Below, one piece after another: positions 33,443 through 45,792 of a stretch of DNA of 64,000 nucleotides (position 1 is the stretch's first letter; the number at the start of each line of letters is the position of its first letter). The stretch is from assembly GCA_021234155.1 (NCBI GenBank), contig JAJEKV010000002.1:33187123-33251122 (forward strand). Direction: 5' to 3'. A program made the translations under genes and the position numbers. Source of the stretch: Isoetes taiwanensis. Its lineage: Eukaryota > Streptophyta > Lycopodiopsida > Isoetales > Isoetaceae. The notes under the pieces were generated by a model. The model did no database searches. It had not been told where the DNA came from and saw only the letters and a program-made list of their open reading frames with translations.

Positions 33443-34640
33443 AATCCTCGCCCTCTGACTGTGACTGTGAATGTATAGCTTAAAATATTCTTTCAACAAA
33501 CAATACAAAATTCATGATTTCAATATGGTGCCTCTACCTTCTTCTAATCTATATTCTACATCAAGGAAATAAAATATATAACTATTTGATGTACACATAC
33601 ATGGACACTTACACCCTTAAAATTCAAGGATCACATGTCATTCATTGCTTTTCCCTCGCCCTAACTAATTCGATTAGGGACTCGTTCTAGTTTTATGGAG
33701 CTCAATCAAGAAGGACCTCCTACCCCCAACGCACTGCCCAATTACACACCAAATTCTACCAGCCCCGCAACTCAGAGAAAAGCTGCACTACAATATTTTC
33801 AAGTAGGGCACACATGTTAGACCTTCCAACCAATCTTCAACTTCACCTATAAATTAAAGAGTTGGATATAAGCGGGCCACTACACTCATCAAATCATTGG
33901 CATTCCCATTTTTCACATTAAAGATGCATTTAATCAAAGTGGGTCTCATGCGATTCCCACTTTATTTTGGAACTCTCTTGCTTCAAACTAAAAGGACGGT
34001 CCAATCGTTTTCGGCCTCATGAGTCATTGACAAGATGAGTTCATTCGTGTTTGGTTGAATTCCTTTACGAAGACATTTTGCCTCCTTTTCTCGGAAGGTG
34101 GGTCAAGAAAGCAAATACACATCAGAAACCAAGAAAATTATTTAGTTAATAAAAATAAAGCACTAGTCTTGAAAGACTTTATATTTACAAGAAATCTATC
34201 GAAGCGTCAAAGGCTGCCGCGAACATTTCTCTTTTCCAAAATCATCATAAAGAAATTCTGTATTAATTTGAAAATGGTGTGAAAGAAGTCCAAAAAAGCT
34301 CCCCAAATTTCCCTTTGTGTTCTAAGATTCTTTGGCTATAAGGAATGTGATTTGTGAACGAGAGTGATTGGCCACATGACATTTCTCATCCAAATCGTTT
34401 AGTTCCTGTAAGATAAGTGTACCTAATTTCCATTTATATATAGCATACATTGAAATAATAGTTAGATTTACGAGGATAATTTGGCAAATTGGAAAGAGAC
34501 AAAATATATTCATGATTTGCTCAAAAACAAGGAATTATACTATGTTATAAAGGGCCAATGGGTACCCTAACAAAAATGCACCTATCAAATATGAATATGA
34601 ACCCTTCACAAATTAAAAATTCTAGTCCTAAAAAATAACA
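33443..34640 (+). repeat. 3' flank of the second unit
   Basis: Matches parts of 10650-12327, 12812-12977 and 28894-28960, with deletions relative to the first unit. It preserves the empty site of the LINE at 13-15 kb (about 33616-33628). At about 34270-34288 it holds the sequence fused to mid-exon in the pseudogene. No gene recognised. Confidence 0.7.
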
Positions 34641-35098
34641 AGGTGCTGTGCACGGAGGGTTGCCCTACGGTGGCCCGAGAATGTGTTTTCATGTTTCTTG
34701 TTGTCGTTTCGTTTTCATGGTTCTTGTTGGGTCATTTTATGTGTCGGGGCTTATTAATGGTTTGAACGTGGGGTTTTGTTTTGTGTTGTTTTGTTTTGTT
34801 TATGAATTGTACATGAATTGTACGTGATTATGATCTTTGTCTAAAACATATTAGCCATTTATGAAGAATGCTTTTGTAGTTATATTAGTAATGGAAATTG
34901 TACAGGGTCTGTATGAATACATGCTTTCATTTTCTTAGTGAATGCATACAAATATTAAGAATAGAGTACCCAATGGTACAAAAGGACCAATTCGTGCTTT
35001 GGTAATATAACAATCCCATTTCGAATATGTGTGTTTAAGTGCCTTGATGATATAGTAATCCCATTTCTAATATGCACGTTTAACTTGGTTGGTGTCAG
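34641..35098. other. Intergenic, no gene recognised
   Basis: T-rich and AT-rich sequence upstream of the WRKY fragment. It may contain an intron or promoter of that gene; no earlier exon was identified. Confidence 0.4.
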
Positions 35099-36268
35099 TT
35101 AATTTTGGTTCGGCATAAAGAACATGAAATGGTGAAGAATGAAGAGGACTTGAGAAGAGAAATTAAGCAGGGATGGCATATAATGAAGAAGTTCGATGAG
35201 AAACTGAGAGAATTGCCTACTAGCTTCCTGTTTGATCCAGATTCTGCAGATGCACTGGCCATGAGGCAGCATTTTGTTGGAGCTGCAGCCGCCATGGTGT
35301 CTAGCCTCGACAAGTTAATAGGCCTTTTCAATTCCATTTCTGCTAAGAGGATCCAAGCCACTGTATGTAAAGAACAAGATCTAGTAACAGATAAGAGGAT
35401 AATGGTCCAAAAAGATGGAATGAAGCTTCAAGGGGAATCCACCCCTGATGATATCCAAGGCTCTACTACGGTTGAAGAGAGAAATGCTCTAGAGGCTTCT
35501 GAATGCTGCCCCTCCAAGAAAAGGTAAAGAAAGAACAGTGCAAAACAACTTAGTACGTCCCCTGTTTCTAAATAATACACTATTCACCTGTAATGTCCAG
35601 ATTTGAGGGTCCTTTGCAGTCTGACTTCTGTTCTGCTAGCATGCCATGTCTAGAAATATTTACAATATTAATAAAGCACATCCAGATCAGTAGCCTTCAA
35701 GATATTTATTATTTAGCGATGTCTATGGCTATGTAGTAATGTTTTCTGCATCCTGACATCTCATCTCATCAGTTCTGCCATGGTTAGCATGCACAGTTGT
35801 CCATAATTAGTGTTTGTAACTATCTTATTGAGATTGTAGAGAAAATCATCTGTAGACAATGTTAGTTCTGGTTTTGTAACTCTCTCATTCAGTTTCTAGA
35901 TCTTCACAATAAACATGCATTGTTTGTTTCAAAGTTATAATTCTTTGCTTTCCTTGTTACAGAAAGCCATCCTCGGGGCTGACAAACTCAGATCAAGAAA
36001 ATGAGTCTCATCTGGAAGATGGATATAGTTGGAGAAAATATGGTCCAAAGGACATATTTGGATCAAAACATCCCAGGTAAAAAAAATCTCATGCCATTTT
36101 CTGAATTTCTATGGGCTGAGGAAAGAGACTGGATGCCAAGCAATAAAGTATGTCCAAAAATCAGACGATAATCCTCCAGTATTCGACGTAATATATAAAG
36201 GAAAACACATTTGTCATTTACCAGTGGCCAAAATATCGAGTTGTCATCTCCGAAGGCCGCTGCTATAG
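35099..36268 (+). pseudogene. Group III WRKY transcription factor, broken in the WRKY domain
   Basis: Exon from about 35099 (after CAG) or from ATG 35129 to 35523, intron 35524-35962 (GTAAAG...ACAG), exon 35963-36076. The two join in frame into a helical N-terminal part, a Lys-rich stretch, and DGYSWRKYGPKDIFGSKHPR, the first half of a WRKY DNA-binding domain. The heptad is WRKYGPK instead of WRKYGQK. GT at 36077 is the conserved phase-2 intron of the domain. The second half follows almost at once: FYGLRKETGCQAIKYVQKS and VFDVIYKGKHICH. Only about 27-44 bp is left for the intron, the acceptor position reads CTG instead of CAG, and 6 bp including the first zinc-binding Cys (YRCTY) are gone. 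The H-x-C ending marks group III, which usually acts in stress and defence. Unlikely to make a working protein; further coding-like sequence runs to about 36590. Confidence 0.8.
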
Positions 36269-36658
36269 AGCTCTAGTAACTCTGTCTTTCTCAGCATAAA
36301 CAACGAGGGTAATCTACAACTAGGTTCTTGTTATCCAAAAATTCCAGCAAAGCAAGAACCTAAAATCCCTTTATCGGCAGAGAAAACAATAATCGAGTTT
36401 AGTTCCACACTTTCAAAGAAAGAAATAGCATCAAAACAGAGCGATCTTGCCTGGGAAAACATAGAATGGAACGATACAGTATATTCCTCTATTTCTGCTC
36501 CGATCCTATGCTTTTGCAGATGCATCCATTATATCTGCAACCATTCCCAGCTAATGATTTTGTTGTTGGAAGTACATGCTATAAGAGAAAATTGGTGTAG
36601 TAACTTTACTAGTGAATGTTGTACGTATCTAACACCATAGCTATGCCTAAGAAGTTAC

Positions 36659-37099
36659 CTTCAAAGCTTCTGGAACTTTTGGAAAGAGCACAACACTATT
36701 TACTCCAACATCTATGGCTTTGTATACCTGCAAGAAGCCAAGAAGTTTCAATTTTCCTATGTTAGATGGACACAACTGCAGTCAGTCTCAGACTGCGAAA
36801 TACATAGCAAAGGATCAAGCATTAGCCATTCACCAATGAACAAAAGAGGACATTATTCTTGAATATATCAATTCCATGCAAAACATGCAAATTATACACA
36901 GCATGTGTTAAAGATATGAACCCATATCTTTATTCTGGAAAGGAGACTCTCTTGTAGACAAATGAAACAAGAATGCTAAGGAGCATTGAACCTGCATTGA
37001 ATTATAATGGTATAAAGAAACGGACCTCCTCTAGGAGCCCATTTCTCCACCCCAAACGACTACATCCAGGCATTGCTCCAATTGGACTGCTTTCTTCAC
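36659..37099 (-). pseudogene. HEMB (ALAD) fragment: Partial delta-aminolevulinic acid dehydratase (porphobilinogen synthase), two exons
   Basis: Two minus-strand exons with canonical splice sites. 37026-37099 encodes GEESSPIGAMPGCSRLGWRN and GLLEE; 36659-36727 encodes VYKAIDVGVNSVVLFPKVPE and ALK. Joined, they give the N-terminal part of plastid ALAD, which condenses two aminolevulinates to porphobilinogen in tetrapyrrole synthesis. The reading frame is intact across the 298-bp intron. The next exon, with the catalytic lysines, is missing: the WRKY remains begin within about 70-400 bp. No transit-peptide exon was found between 37100 and the LTR at 38050. This is a truncated copy or a captured fragment. 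The identification is firm from the conserved PIGAMPGC and GVNSVVLFPKVP segments. Confidence 0.85.
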
Positions 37100-37349
37100 C
37101 TAATAGAAAAAAAGGGGTCAGCAGGGAAAACTAAGCATGTTGCCAGCTTGTTTCCAGGCATTTATGGACGTGCATGAATCAAGGATTATATCACAGCACT
37201 GAAACAGAATACACTAATGATAACTTTTAGCAAAGTTAGTAAAGTTTTTCTACAGATTAAAGCAGTTTACACTAGTTGCCACTTTATCACTGTGTATAAT
37301 AATTTACACTCAAAATACAGTTCTTTTCCATTGTCATTGTTCTTTTTGT

Positions 37350-37490
37350 TTAAAATGAAAGATCATAGTGAAGCTACTTGTTTTCTGGGAATAAAAATCC
37401 ACCAAAATTGGCCTAAAAGCTTCTTCGTCTCGATCCAAAGACGTTGTCTTCATCGACTTCTTACTCACTTTCTTTGTGGTACAACAATTG
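37350..37490 (+). pseudogene. Possible Ty1/copia reverse transcriptase remnant
   Basis: The + frame reads FKMKDHSEATCFLGIKIHQN and then FFVSIQRRCLHRLL. This resembles the copia RT segment 'F.MKDLGEA.F.LGI.IH....' followed by 'LSQ..Y....L..F'. No other copia domain is clear nearby. 37500-38049 shows nothing else I can name. Confidence 0.4.
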
Positions 37491-38049
37491 CCATACGATT
37501 CGAATGGAGCGAGTGCATATTCTTGAGAACAAACCAAGAAACCCATAGTTTTATTTCTTTGTATCCTATTGTCATTAACGGATCTTTAAAACCACGGTGG
37601 CCATAGACCGATGCATTCAAGCACTCTCGATATATGGCATTACCAAAGACTATTGATGCAAATTTGGGCACGAATGCTTTCTACGACTCAACAAATGTAT
37701 GTTGGTTCCTTCTAAATTATGAAATCATTAGTTTGGCTCTCGAAAACAACTCATTGTGGCCGTTTCTTCACCGAGACGAGGCAAACATCTAGATCATTTG
37801 GTGAAATTTGCTATATCCGGACATCTTCGTCTCTTCACACTTTGTTGTGACAATCAAAGAACTATGAAGATTGCAAAAATCCAAGCTTCTCCTCCGGTTG
37901 ACTATCATCATGCCGGACAAATGTAGAAAATGGGGAACTGAAACTCTATTATCGTCACCACCGGGCTTATGTTCTCCCAAAAGCTTTACCACCTTCGAAA
38001 TTTCAAGCTCAATAGGATCTGCTCAAGGTTAGAGATTCTCATGCACGAA

Positions 38050-39686
38050 TGTGGCGCCTCCTAAATATCGGCCCGTGGTACACTTTCGGCAAATCCCCAT
38101 CCCAGGTCCATCAACCGCATGGGCCCTCCGATCTAACCCGCTCTCGAGAGTCCTAGTGCGGGCATGGGACCTTTAAGGTGTCTTCGGCGCCCTTCCCCTA
38201 TGGGCTCCTATCCGCACAAATGAAGCATAAACAACGTCGAAACTAGCAATAACAATACAACATACTACCTCGAAGGGTAGTCCATCACATATCCACAAAC
38301 CGCAAAGAAGATAATCCTATGCCATAAAACATAAGAGCTCCTACCCATGGCTCCGGACTCATAAGGAGGATGGTATTAGCTAGGCCTCAAGATAGAGCGG
38401 ACCCGAGTCATAACAATGGCGGGGCTGGCTATAGACAATGGCTAGGGTTGACCACTCCATCCGCCCCTCACGTGCATACTTTGCGGATGGGCTCAATCGA
38501 GCTCGGCATGACTCTAGCCTTCCTGATACGTAATCCCATGGCATCACCCATCCGGGACTACTCCGGAGTTGCATCTCCCTGGTCCGTTGAGGCGGAAGGG
38601 TTGCATCTCCCCTTCCTCGGGTCTAGAGGCTCCTCGGGCGACTAGAGAATCGTGGCGACACACGATTAGTGCACATTGAACCCCCAAAACAAGAGCCAAG
38701 CTGACACTTGCAACTCTTGAGAGGCGAGGCGACACCATCGCCCGGGGAGGTGTCCGGACCCATGCCGGCCCACACGAAGTGACCAGACCATAAGCCTAGC
38801 CCACTATGGGATCCCCTCAGTAGCCCCCACTTTCGGCGGGGATCCTCCCTCCGCATTGCCTCTAGCCCGTTGTGTAGTGCTGAGTCACATCATAGCCTCC
38901 ATAGCCCAAGTGGGTTCCTATGCACAGGCCGCATCTACTAGGAACTAAGGGATCTACACTAGGAGCATACTACATATGGCTCTAGGTCTCTACCCCCCTT
39001 CCCAATACAAGAGGAGCAAACATGATCAACCATCATCACATAGCATCATAACATGATAATCATCATAAGAACATCTTAACCTAATCATACATATCTAACT
39101 TACAGTTAGGGTTCCTTGATTAGGGTTCAAGATGTTGAATATGGGTTCTAGGATGGCTCTACTCTAGCTACGAAACACTAACCCATCCGAGTGCTAACTT
39201 CTAGATGGACTACTAAAACACTACTCCACATACCTGCTCCAGAAGCACTCCCTCCCAATCCTGGCGTTTCCATGATCTTCAAGGTGTTCGAGGGAGCTCC
39301 CACTCCTGCTGATGCACCCATGCTCGAGGTCACACCTTCTGTTGCCACAAAGCCCGAAGACGGTTCTCGAACGGAGTTTGGCTGAAGAAGGTTCCCAGAC
39401 TGTTGGAGCCAGAAAAGAGGCCTAGGGTTAGGGTTTAGGCCTTTATAGGTTAGGGTTCACATGTTATGCCACGTGGCTCCAATAGGGTAAGTCCGTGTGG
39501 CGGGTGCCCAATAGGTTAAGGCCACGTGGAAAATGGTCTTAACCTAAGGTTGGCTAAGTTATATGAATAACTTAGTCATGCCCCTAGTGCCACAATCTAT
39601 GGTATACAAGGCTATGAAGATAGACTTGTATAGTGACGAGTCCGGGAATATACGTTATTCATAGCGTATATTCCCCGAACGCCACA
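38050..39686 (-). repeat. 3' LTR of the outer gypsy element
   Basis: Bounded by TGTGGCG (38050) and CGCCACA (39686), inverted ends of LTR type. Its first 140 bp match 63853-64000 at the other end of the element (shared 'ccatcaaccgcatgggccctcc' region). On the minus strand it is preceded by a purine tract (AAGGGGAGAA, 39687-39696). The length of 1637 bp fits large chromovirus LTRs. Its central part resembles the LTRs of the inner element ('ccactccatccgcccctc'), so the two belong to related families. Confidence 0.88.
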
Positions 39687-39696
39687 TTCTCCCCTT
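39687..39696 (-). promoter_or_regulatory. Polypurine tract of the outer element
   Basis: Minus-strand AAGGGGAGAA directly abuts the 3' LTR. It is the plus-strand primer in reverse transcription and is shared in form with the inner element (48314-48327). Confidence 0.7.
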
Positions 39697-40559
39697 AGGA
39701 CAATGCCGCCAAGTCGACATTAAGCTAAAGGTGACTAACCTACCTTATGCCCGCAAAACAACATAACATACTCTTTAATTCAATTTAAACGGTCAACTTC
39801 CTATTAAAAGTTAATTGTCAAAATTTAGGCTATATTTGTACTTATACAAAATTATATAGCCTTAACAAGTTACTTCTTATAATAATTAGGAAATATTACT
39901 ATAAGAGTTTTTAGGGTTCATAATCTAAATTATGGCTCCCCTACCCTCTCGTGTCGCCCCTCCTCGATGCCCACCTCTTACTTGCCCGCACAAGGAGCAC
40001 ATTACGTTAGTTTAATTAATAAATTTGTGGTTTTAGGGGACCACCCCTTACCTACCTCCTTGAGCGAACTACTAGCTCAAGGTTACCCCTACTACCTTGC
40101 ACTTTCGATCATGGCCCCATAAGGATTTGAGCTTAAGGACCATTTAAGATGATCCTATCATCGCCCATGATCAAGTGCTACCTTGTACACGATCCCCGGA
40201 TCGAGTACACCCCATTCATCATGCCCCAAGGGTTTTAAGCTAGGGAACGTCTCCGCGATCCCATCATCGCAGCGCATGATCACTTTAACCTTCACCACCT
40301 ACGGCCCGGTGTGCGTCCCGCGCATCGCGGCATAGAGAGAGCATCCGATCGATGTCTCATCGCCAAGCCCACCATGCCTCATTCCTCACTCACATGACCC
40401 TAATGGTCATGCGCACCTCTTGCGTGTTGGCCCTAGAGAATGCCTTAAAGGCGTATCCCATCATCGCCCACACGTTCCAAGATTCTGGCACATGCACTCT
40501 ACTAACTAGAATACATGAGCCAGAACTTAAGGCTAACTAAGAAACATACTAAGCTAACC

Positions 40560-40904
40560 TCCTGGCAGGTCGGCGTCGATCAGTTCGGAGATGACTCGCC
40601 CATCAAACTCCTTCATAAGCTCTGCGTATTGCTTCTCCAAATCCTGCTTCAATACCCATGTCGCGTCTTCCACGGGCAAGTGCTTCCACTTGACCAAATG
40701 CTGGAGGAACTGATATCACCTAGTCCTCTTGAATGACTTATCAAGAAGGAATTCAGACACTATTTCGACTGGATCCTCTGTCATTTCCAACAAAGTTGGA
40801 GTATCCAAAACCTCCTCAGGGTTAGGATCATGCCTTTTTAATAAACTCACATGGAAGACCTTAAGGTGGCCCAAGAGATCCAACTTGTAGGCTTGAGAGC
40901 CCAC
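40560..40904 (-). pseudogene. Integrase C-terminus and chromodomain of the outer element
   Basis: Minus-strand fragments include AYKLDLLGHLKVFHVSLLKR, then EFLLDKSFKRTR, then in another frame LVKWKHLPVEDATWVL and a following KQDLEKQ. This is the end of integrase followed by a chromodomain, the signature of chromoviruses, thought to steer integration by binding histone marks. A shift separates the halves. Confidence 0.8.
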
Positions 40905-41432
40905 TCTTCTCCAAGATCATGAACGGACCGGCCCACCTAGGGGCGAGCTTCTTACAATTGCCGATGCGAAGCTTCCCTTGCTTAACCTTTACTTGAGCCA
41001 ACTTTATTTGCCACAACAAAACAACTCTCGAGGAGTTTTATGTCTATCTGCTTGACTCTTCAGATATGCCCATGCTGTTGAAGATACTCTCACACTTCTA
41101 CCAAAAGCTACCGCATATATGCTGTCGTTGTTGAGAAACTTCCATCTTGGGCACTAGATTATGCCACATAACTAGGGTCAAGCACTGATAACTGTAACTG
41201 ATCATGGGGGGAGACATCTTCGATGACTCTTGCTTCATATTATTGTACGTAGTTGACCAGGTGGATGTACTCGGCCCATTGGATTACTTGTTCCAATCAT
41301 AGTTTCTCAACGTGCTCTCCAAATTTGTGTTGCGGTCCCTTTGCCGATTTGACTGCAAATGATAAGCAAAACTCATCAACAAGTTGGTGCAGCTCGTGTT
41401 GAAGAAGTCTTGCTAAATGTCGCTAAGGAACT

Positions 41433-41675
41433 TCAGATCTCTTTTGGTGATGATCGACCTGTGCCTTCCATGCAGCCTAAAAGAACTCTTATGTAGACGA
41501 CACGGCTAGATCCAAGGCTGTGTCTATGGTGTGGCATGGCAAGTATGTGCCCTTTTGATAAACTATATACCACAACCATCAAGGCTTCAAAGCTTCTTGT
41601 TGTCCTTCGAAGGCCCGCTATGAAAACCATGCTGAAGACTTCCCACTTGGCATCTGGCACCGCCCAAGGTTCCAA
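41433..41675 (-). pseudogene. Integrase core remnant of the outer element
   Basis: Minus-strand frame with KWEVFSMVFIAGLRRTTRSF and EALMVVVYSLSKGH, matching the integrase core segment 'WE.I.MDFI.GLP....DAI.VVVD.LSK.AHF'. The catalytic Asp of 'MDFI' reads Val here. Confidence 0.75.
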
Positions 41676-41883
41676 AAACTCCTGGAATTCGAAGTTGTTC
41701 TTTGATATTAAAGATTACCTTCCTTTTTAAAATATTTGAAGGTTTCTCTTTCTTAATCCGTTCTTGCACTCTTGTAAGGACTAGCCCATCATGTGCTTGA
41801 ACTCCATGTTGGGGAAGATGGCTTCTTCTATCTTCTTGCCGAATTCGCTTGCCGAAGTGGAGATGGCATTGCAAATTGCTGCT

Positions 41884-42115
41884 TCAAAAGCTTGCCAATG
41901 AGTGGCGACGTCTTAACATCTCCACAGCTGCATGCTCTTCTATTGATTTGCTATAGATCACGATGTCGTCGAAGAGAATTGATGAAGAAATCATCCAAGA
42001 AATCTTCGAAGATGTCGTCCTCAAATGCATACAAGTTGGTGGAGCATTCCATAGACTCAAGGGCATCACTGTGAAGTGATAGTGCCCATACCAAGTTCTG
42101 AAGGAGTCTTATAAT
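41884..42115 (-). pseudogene. Reverse transcriptase core remnant of the outer element
   Basis: Minus strand MPLSLWNAPPTCMHL, then FDDIVIYSKSIEEHAAVEML. FDD is the gypsy form of the RT active site. It lies only about 210 bp from the integrase core, so the connecting RNase H region has been lost. Confidence 0.8.
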
Positions 42116-45100
42116 TATCTTCCCCCTTCATCCTTATTTGCTGATTGCCCGAGCTTAAGTCGATTTTGTAGAAGAATCCTGCTTCTTGGGGCTGATCCAT
42201 TATGTCGTTGCTTGTTGAGCTGCCCATGGTTGATATACATCTTTAGACTTCCATCTTGGCCGAAAGGATCCCCAAGTTGATCAACTCCTACAAACTGCTT
42301 CTTGGGCTCGCTAGCTTTCGAAGTCTTGATTCTATAAAGAGCCTTGCTGATCGGCTCTGCCTCCGGTGCAAAAGAGTGATTTCGGACTCTATGCCTCTAT
42401 AGAGCAAAAAGCTCTCAAATTTCACACGGAGATATATCATGGGACTTCTTGATTAACTTAGAAATTGGCGAGGCAAAAGCTGTTTTCAAGTAGCATCTTC
42501 CTTCTTACTCTTGTAGTGAGAATTACGACAACTTGTAGCTTATGTGCGACCTCATTCCTCATGATGTACTTAAGTAATTGCTTTCTTGACATGCGTTGCC
42601 GCGATTGGAATTACTTCCTTAACTTAAATTATAAGGTACTTGCTCTTTGGTCTTTGGGATAAGTATCTCTTGCTTATGATAATCAATTATTGCCTTAGCC
42701 AGCTTTAATATTGCATGCTTATTATGAGGTCATAGTTGCCAATGTACATGAGTTGGTGCCGATGCTCTACTTTGCTTCGCTTAAGGTTGATGTCGAACTT
42801 GACTCTTGTTCCGTTGATGCTGCTAATTACTTGGCCTTGCCTTAATTACTGGCCTAGATTTAGACTTAAGAGTCTTACTCTTAAAGATGTCCGTCATCTA
42901 GGAGGTGCAAAATTATAAGTTAAAGAACTACTTACATAAATCCTATGGCCACAAGTTTATTCGGCATGACATTACTTTGGGCACACATAGAAAACTATAT
43001 GATTAGATAATTATTCTTGTTTTAGATCTAATCTATACTCTAGGATCTACCATTTCTTAATTATTGCCCTCTTGAAATAACCCCACCTTTGAGTTGATGC
43101 CATCTAAGAAGTTGGCCGGACTTATTAGATTGCTTCCCTTCATTTGGTCGGATTATTCCTTATCTTTGCTTGAAGTACTCGTCATATACATGGTCGACGG
43201 TTATCCTATTATTGAATCCTTCTTAGCGAGGTGATCAAGCTCACGAAGAGGTTCCAATATATTGGATATCTGCCAGCAATGTATACAATTATTGTACTCC
43301 ATACATTTTCTTCCCAATACTTGAAGCTTTGCTCCATTCTTGGGTCCATCTTTCTAAAGGAAAAGACAAAAAAATCTACTCGAAATTTCGTCCCCATCCC
43401 ATCATGGATGTTATCACCCATAATTCTAAGAAACTCAACTATCTGATAGGTCCTCTAGCTTGCTCAAAGCTGGTATAGTCATTAGTCGTTGGAGTAGCAA
43501 GGCGATGATCCCTAATTTGTTGAAAAGAATCTGGTATCCTTGGAGTTGTTGTATGATCATTCGAGTGCTCTGCTTCCTTTCATTGAACATATTCTGACTC
43601 TGCTCGTCCCTAATGTTGATGCTGATTACCTTCATTAACATTATCCCTCTTAGTGGACTTGCTGATGTAGATAACATTAATGTTCACCACTGCGTAGAAT
43701 CTTTCGTGTTTAACTCATCTGCCTTGAAGGTTATTAGATTCGAGGATGATTCTTCTAACTCCTGAATTGATATTGTTGTGTTGAGCTTGTCGATTTGATT
43801 CTTCATCCTGGCGGCCACATGCTGCTGTTATAAGGCTGAAGACAATGTCGAGTGCTTTACCACTCCTAACTGTGCAACTTCTCTTGCTGAGAGAAGTTTA
43901 TTTGCATCCATCTACAAGGACTAATCTTGACTGATTAATTAATAATTTGGTATTTGGTCCCTCATGATGCCTCTTCTTGATGGTGCTTGACCTCCAATCT
44001 CTACGGCAGAAGATTGTCGTGATCTTGAGATGGCGCTGTCGAGGTTGATGCAGCTGCTCTGAAGTATCGGGGCTGATGAGGAAGAAGTTTGTTGCAGTTT
44101 GCCATATTCCTATTCCTGAGAAGCCCACCCTTGCTGGCTTGTAGTACCTCCTTAGTCAAGCATGTTTGCTTGAAGTCCAAATCTGATACTACTATGGCCT
44201 GGATACCTATGATAATTTCCCTTCCGAGGAGGTATGTCCAGTCTCATCCTTTAGGGCTCTTGATATCATAAGTCGATGAAGTCTACTTGTTGGTGGCGTA
44301 GCTGTGACATTAGTCATCGATGTGGGGTCGTTCCTCGAGGCAATATGGCACTTGGAGTATCCTTGACTAGGAGATACCCTTCCCCTAATGTGAGCAATTT
44401 TGTAAGTGCCATGATGCCCATTGACTGTTGCATAGCCCTCTTGGCAGTCTTGTGTCTAATCTTGATGTCGCAATCGTCCTTCCTTTGGCCTCCTCTTTAT
44501 TATTTGTGTTCGGGCTTCCCTGTACACCATCTTGGCCTTTGATTTGCTGAAGCTTCCTCCATAAGTTTGCCCTCTGCTTTCAATTCGTTGCTGTTGTCGA
44601 GTGTCTCCACTGTCGAGGCTCGAGGATCTGCAACGAAGGTTCTCCTGATCTATTTTGCTGCCCTAAGCACAAGGCAACTAATACTACCATAACAACAATT
44701 ACTTACGTCTACTTGCTCTACAAACCTTAATTTTATACCTTTATCCACTCTACCTCAATTGATCCACTTGGCACTTTACTAGGCACTGAGAAAGGTACTT
44801 ATTTACTGCTATGGGGTGGTAGAAGGAGACTGATTCACTGGGTGTACTTAGTGTGCTAGACTAAATTACTTAGATAGAATGAATTCCTAGATAATTATCT
44901 ATGATACAAAGGCATGGCGAAAGACACTTGATGGTAGTGCACCTGTATCATACCAACGTGTGACAACAATTTCTAAGGCCTTGGCAACTAGCTGGGTTTA
45001 TAAGAAAAGGTTTAATTATACTACCTATATGTAGACAAGAAGACACTTAGCAAGACAAGAGCGACAACTAAGCTGTGATGAGTGCAGATGTCGCCTCTAT

Positions 45101-45292
45101 CTAGCTTAAGGATCTTGGTTCTAACTCTAAGGCTTGGTCATATTGGCAAATGATGTCGGTGTAATAGGGAGTTCTAGTCAAAATGGCATGGAGATCAAAG
45201 AGATGATCAAAGACATGGAAGGCTTGCTCGGCAGGGAAATCACGGATGTGATTGGCCTCACTGTACCATCTAATAAAGCTTGATGGTGCCAT
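42116..45292 (-). pseudogene. Gag and protease region of the outer element (degenerate)
   Basis: The gag start is recognisable at 45292: MAPSSFIRWYSEANHIRDFP, similar in pattern to the inner element's gag start at 55699 (MATDFQRWYSAA...). The rest down to about 42.2 kb is broken in all frames; I could not place the protease or zinc knuckle with confidence. Confidence 0.6.
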
Positions 45293-45590
45293 TGAGCAGA
45301 GATAGCTATGAAAAATGGCTTGTGAAGATGAGTAGGGAGTTGGAAAATCGTCTGAAGTGCTGATAGCAATTTTGATGGTGAGAAAATGACAAATGAGACC
45401 CCCTTTTTTAGACTAGGGATGCCTCGGGTTCCGTGCACAAGGGTTCTTAATGGGGAAGACTTCAAATCTGTGGCCATGGGTGTCCAAATGAGCTACCATG
45501 AAGTGCAATTCTAAGCAAAGCAAAGCAAGAAATACTACATGGGAGTTTGTTGGATGAAAATTGGTCAATCTGGGCAAAATTGGGCGAAAC

Positions 45591-45655
45591 CGGGTCGCGT
45601 CGCGCAGAATGGCTCTGCGTTGCGAACGCAGGCAGTATCCGCGCAATGCAACCCG
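45591..45655 (-). repeat. Leader hairpin repeat 1 of the outer element
   Basis: Outer arms 45591-45605 and 45641-45655 are 15-bp near-complements. An inner perfect stem CTGCGTT/AACGCAG with a GCG loop lies at 45615-45631. In the minus-strand (sense) RNA, two of the three outer mismatches become G-U pairs. The DNA lies just upstream of gag. Confidence 0.75.
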
Positions 45656-45792
45656 ATTTCGGGTCAATTCTACTTCTATGAAGAGTTTCGGGGAATTTCA
45701 AGATCCTAATATGACTTTTTAGCATGCTTCTAACCTAACTAGCAACTTTTATTACTCAAATTGGACATCAATTAATGACAGAATGCCGAAAT

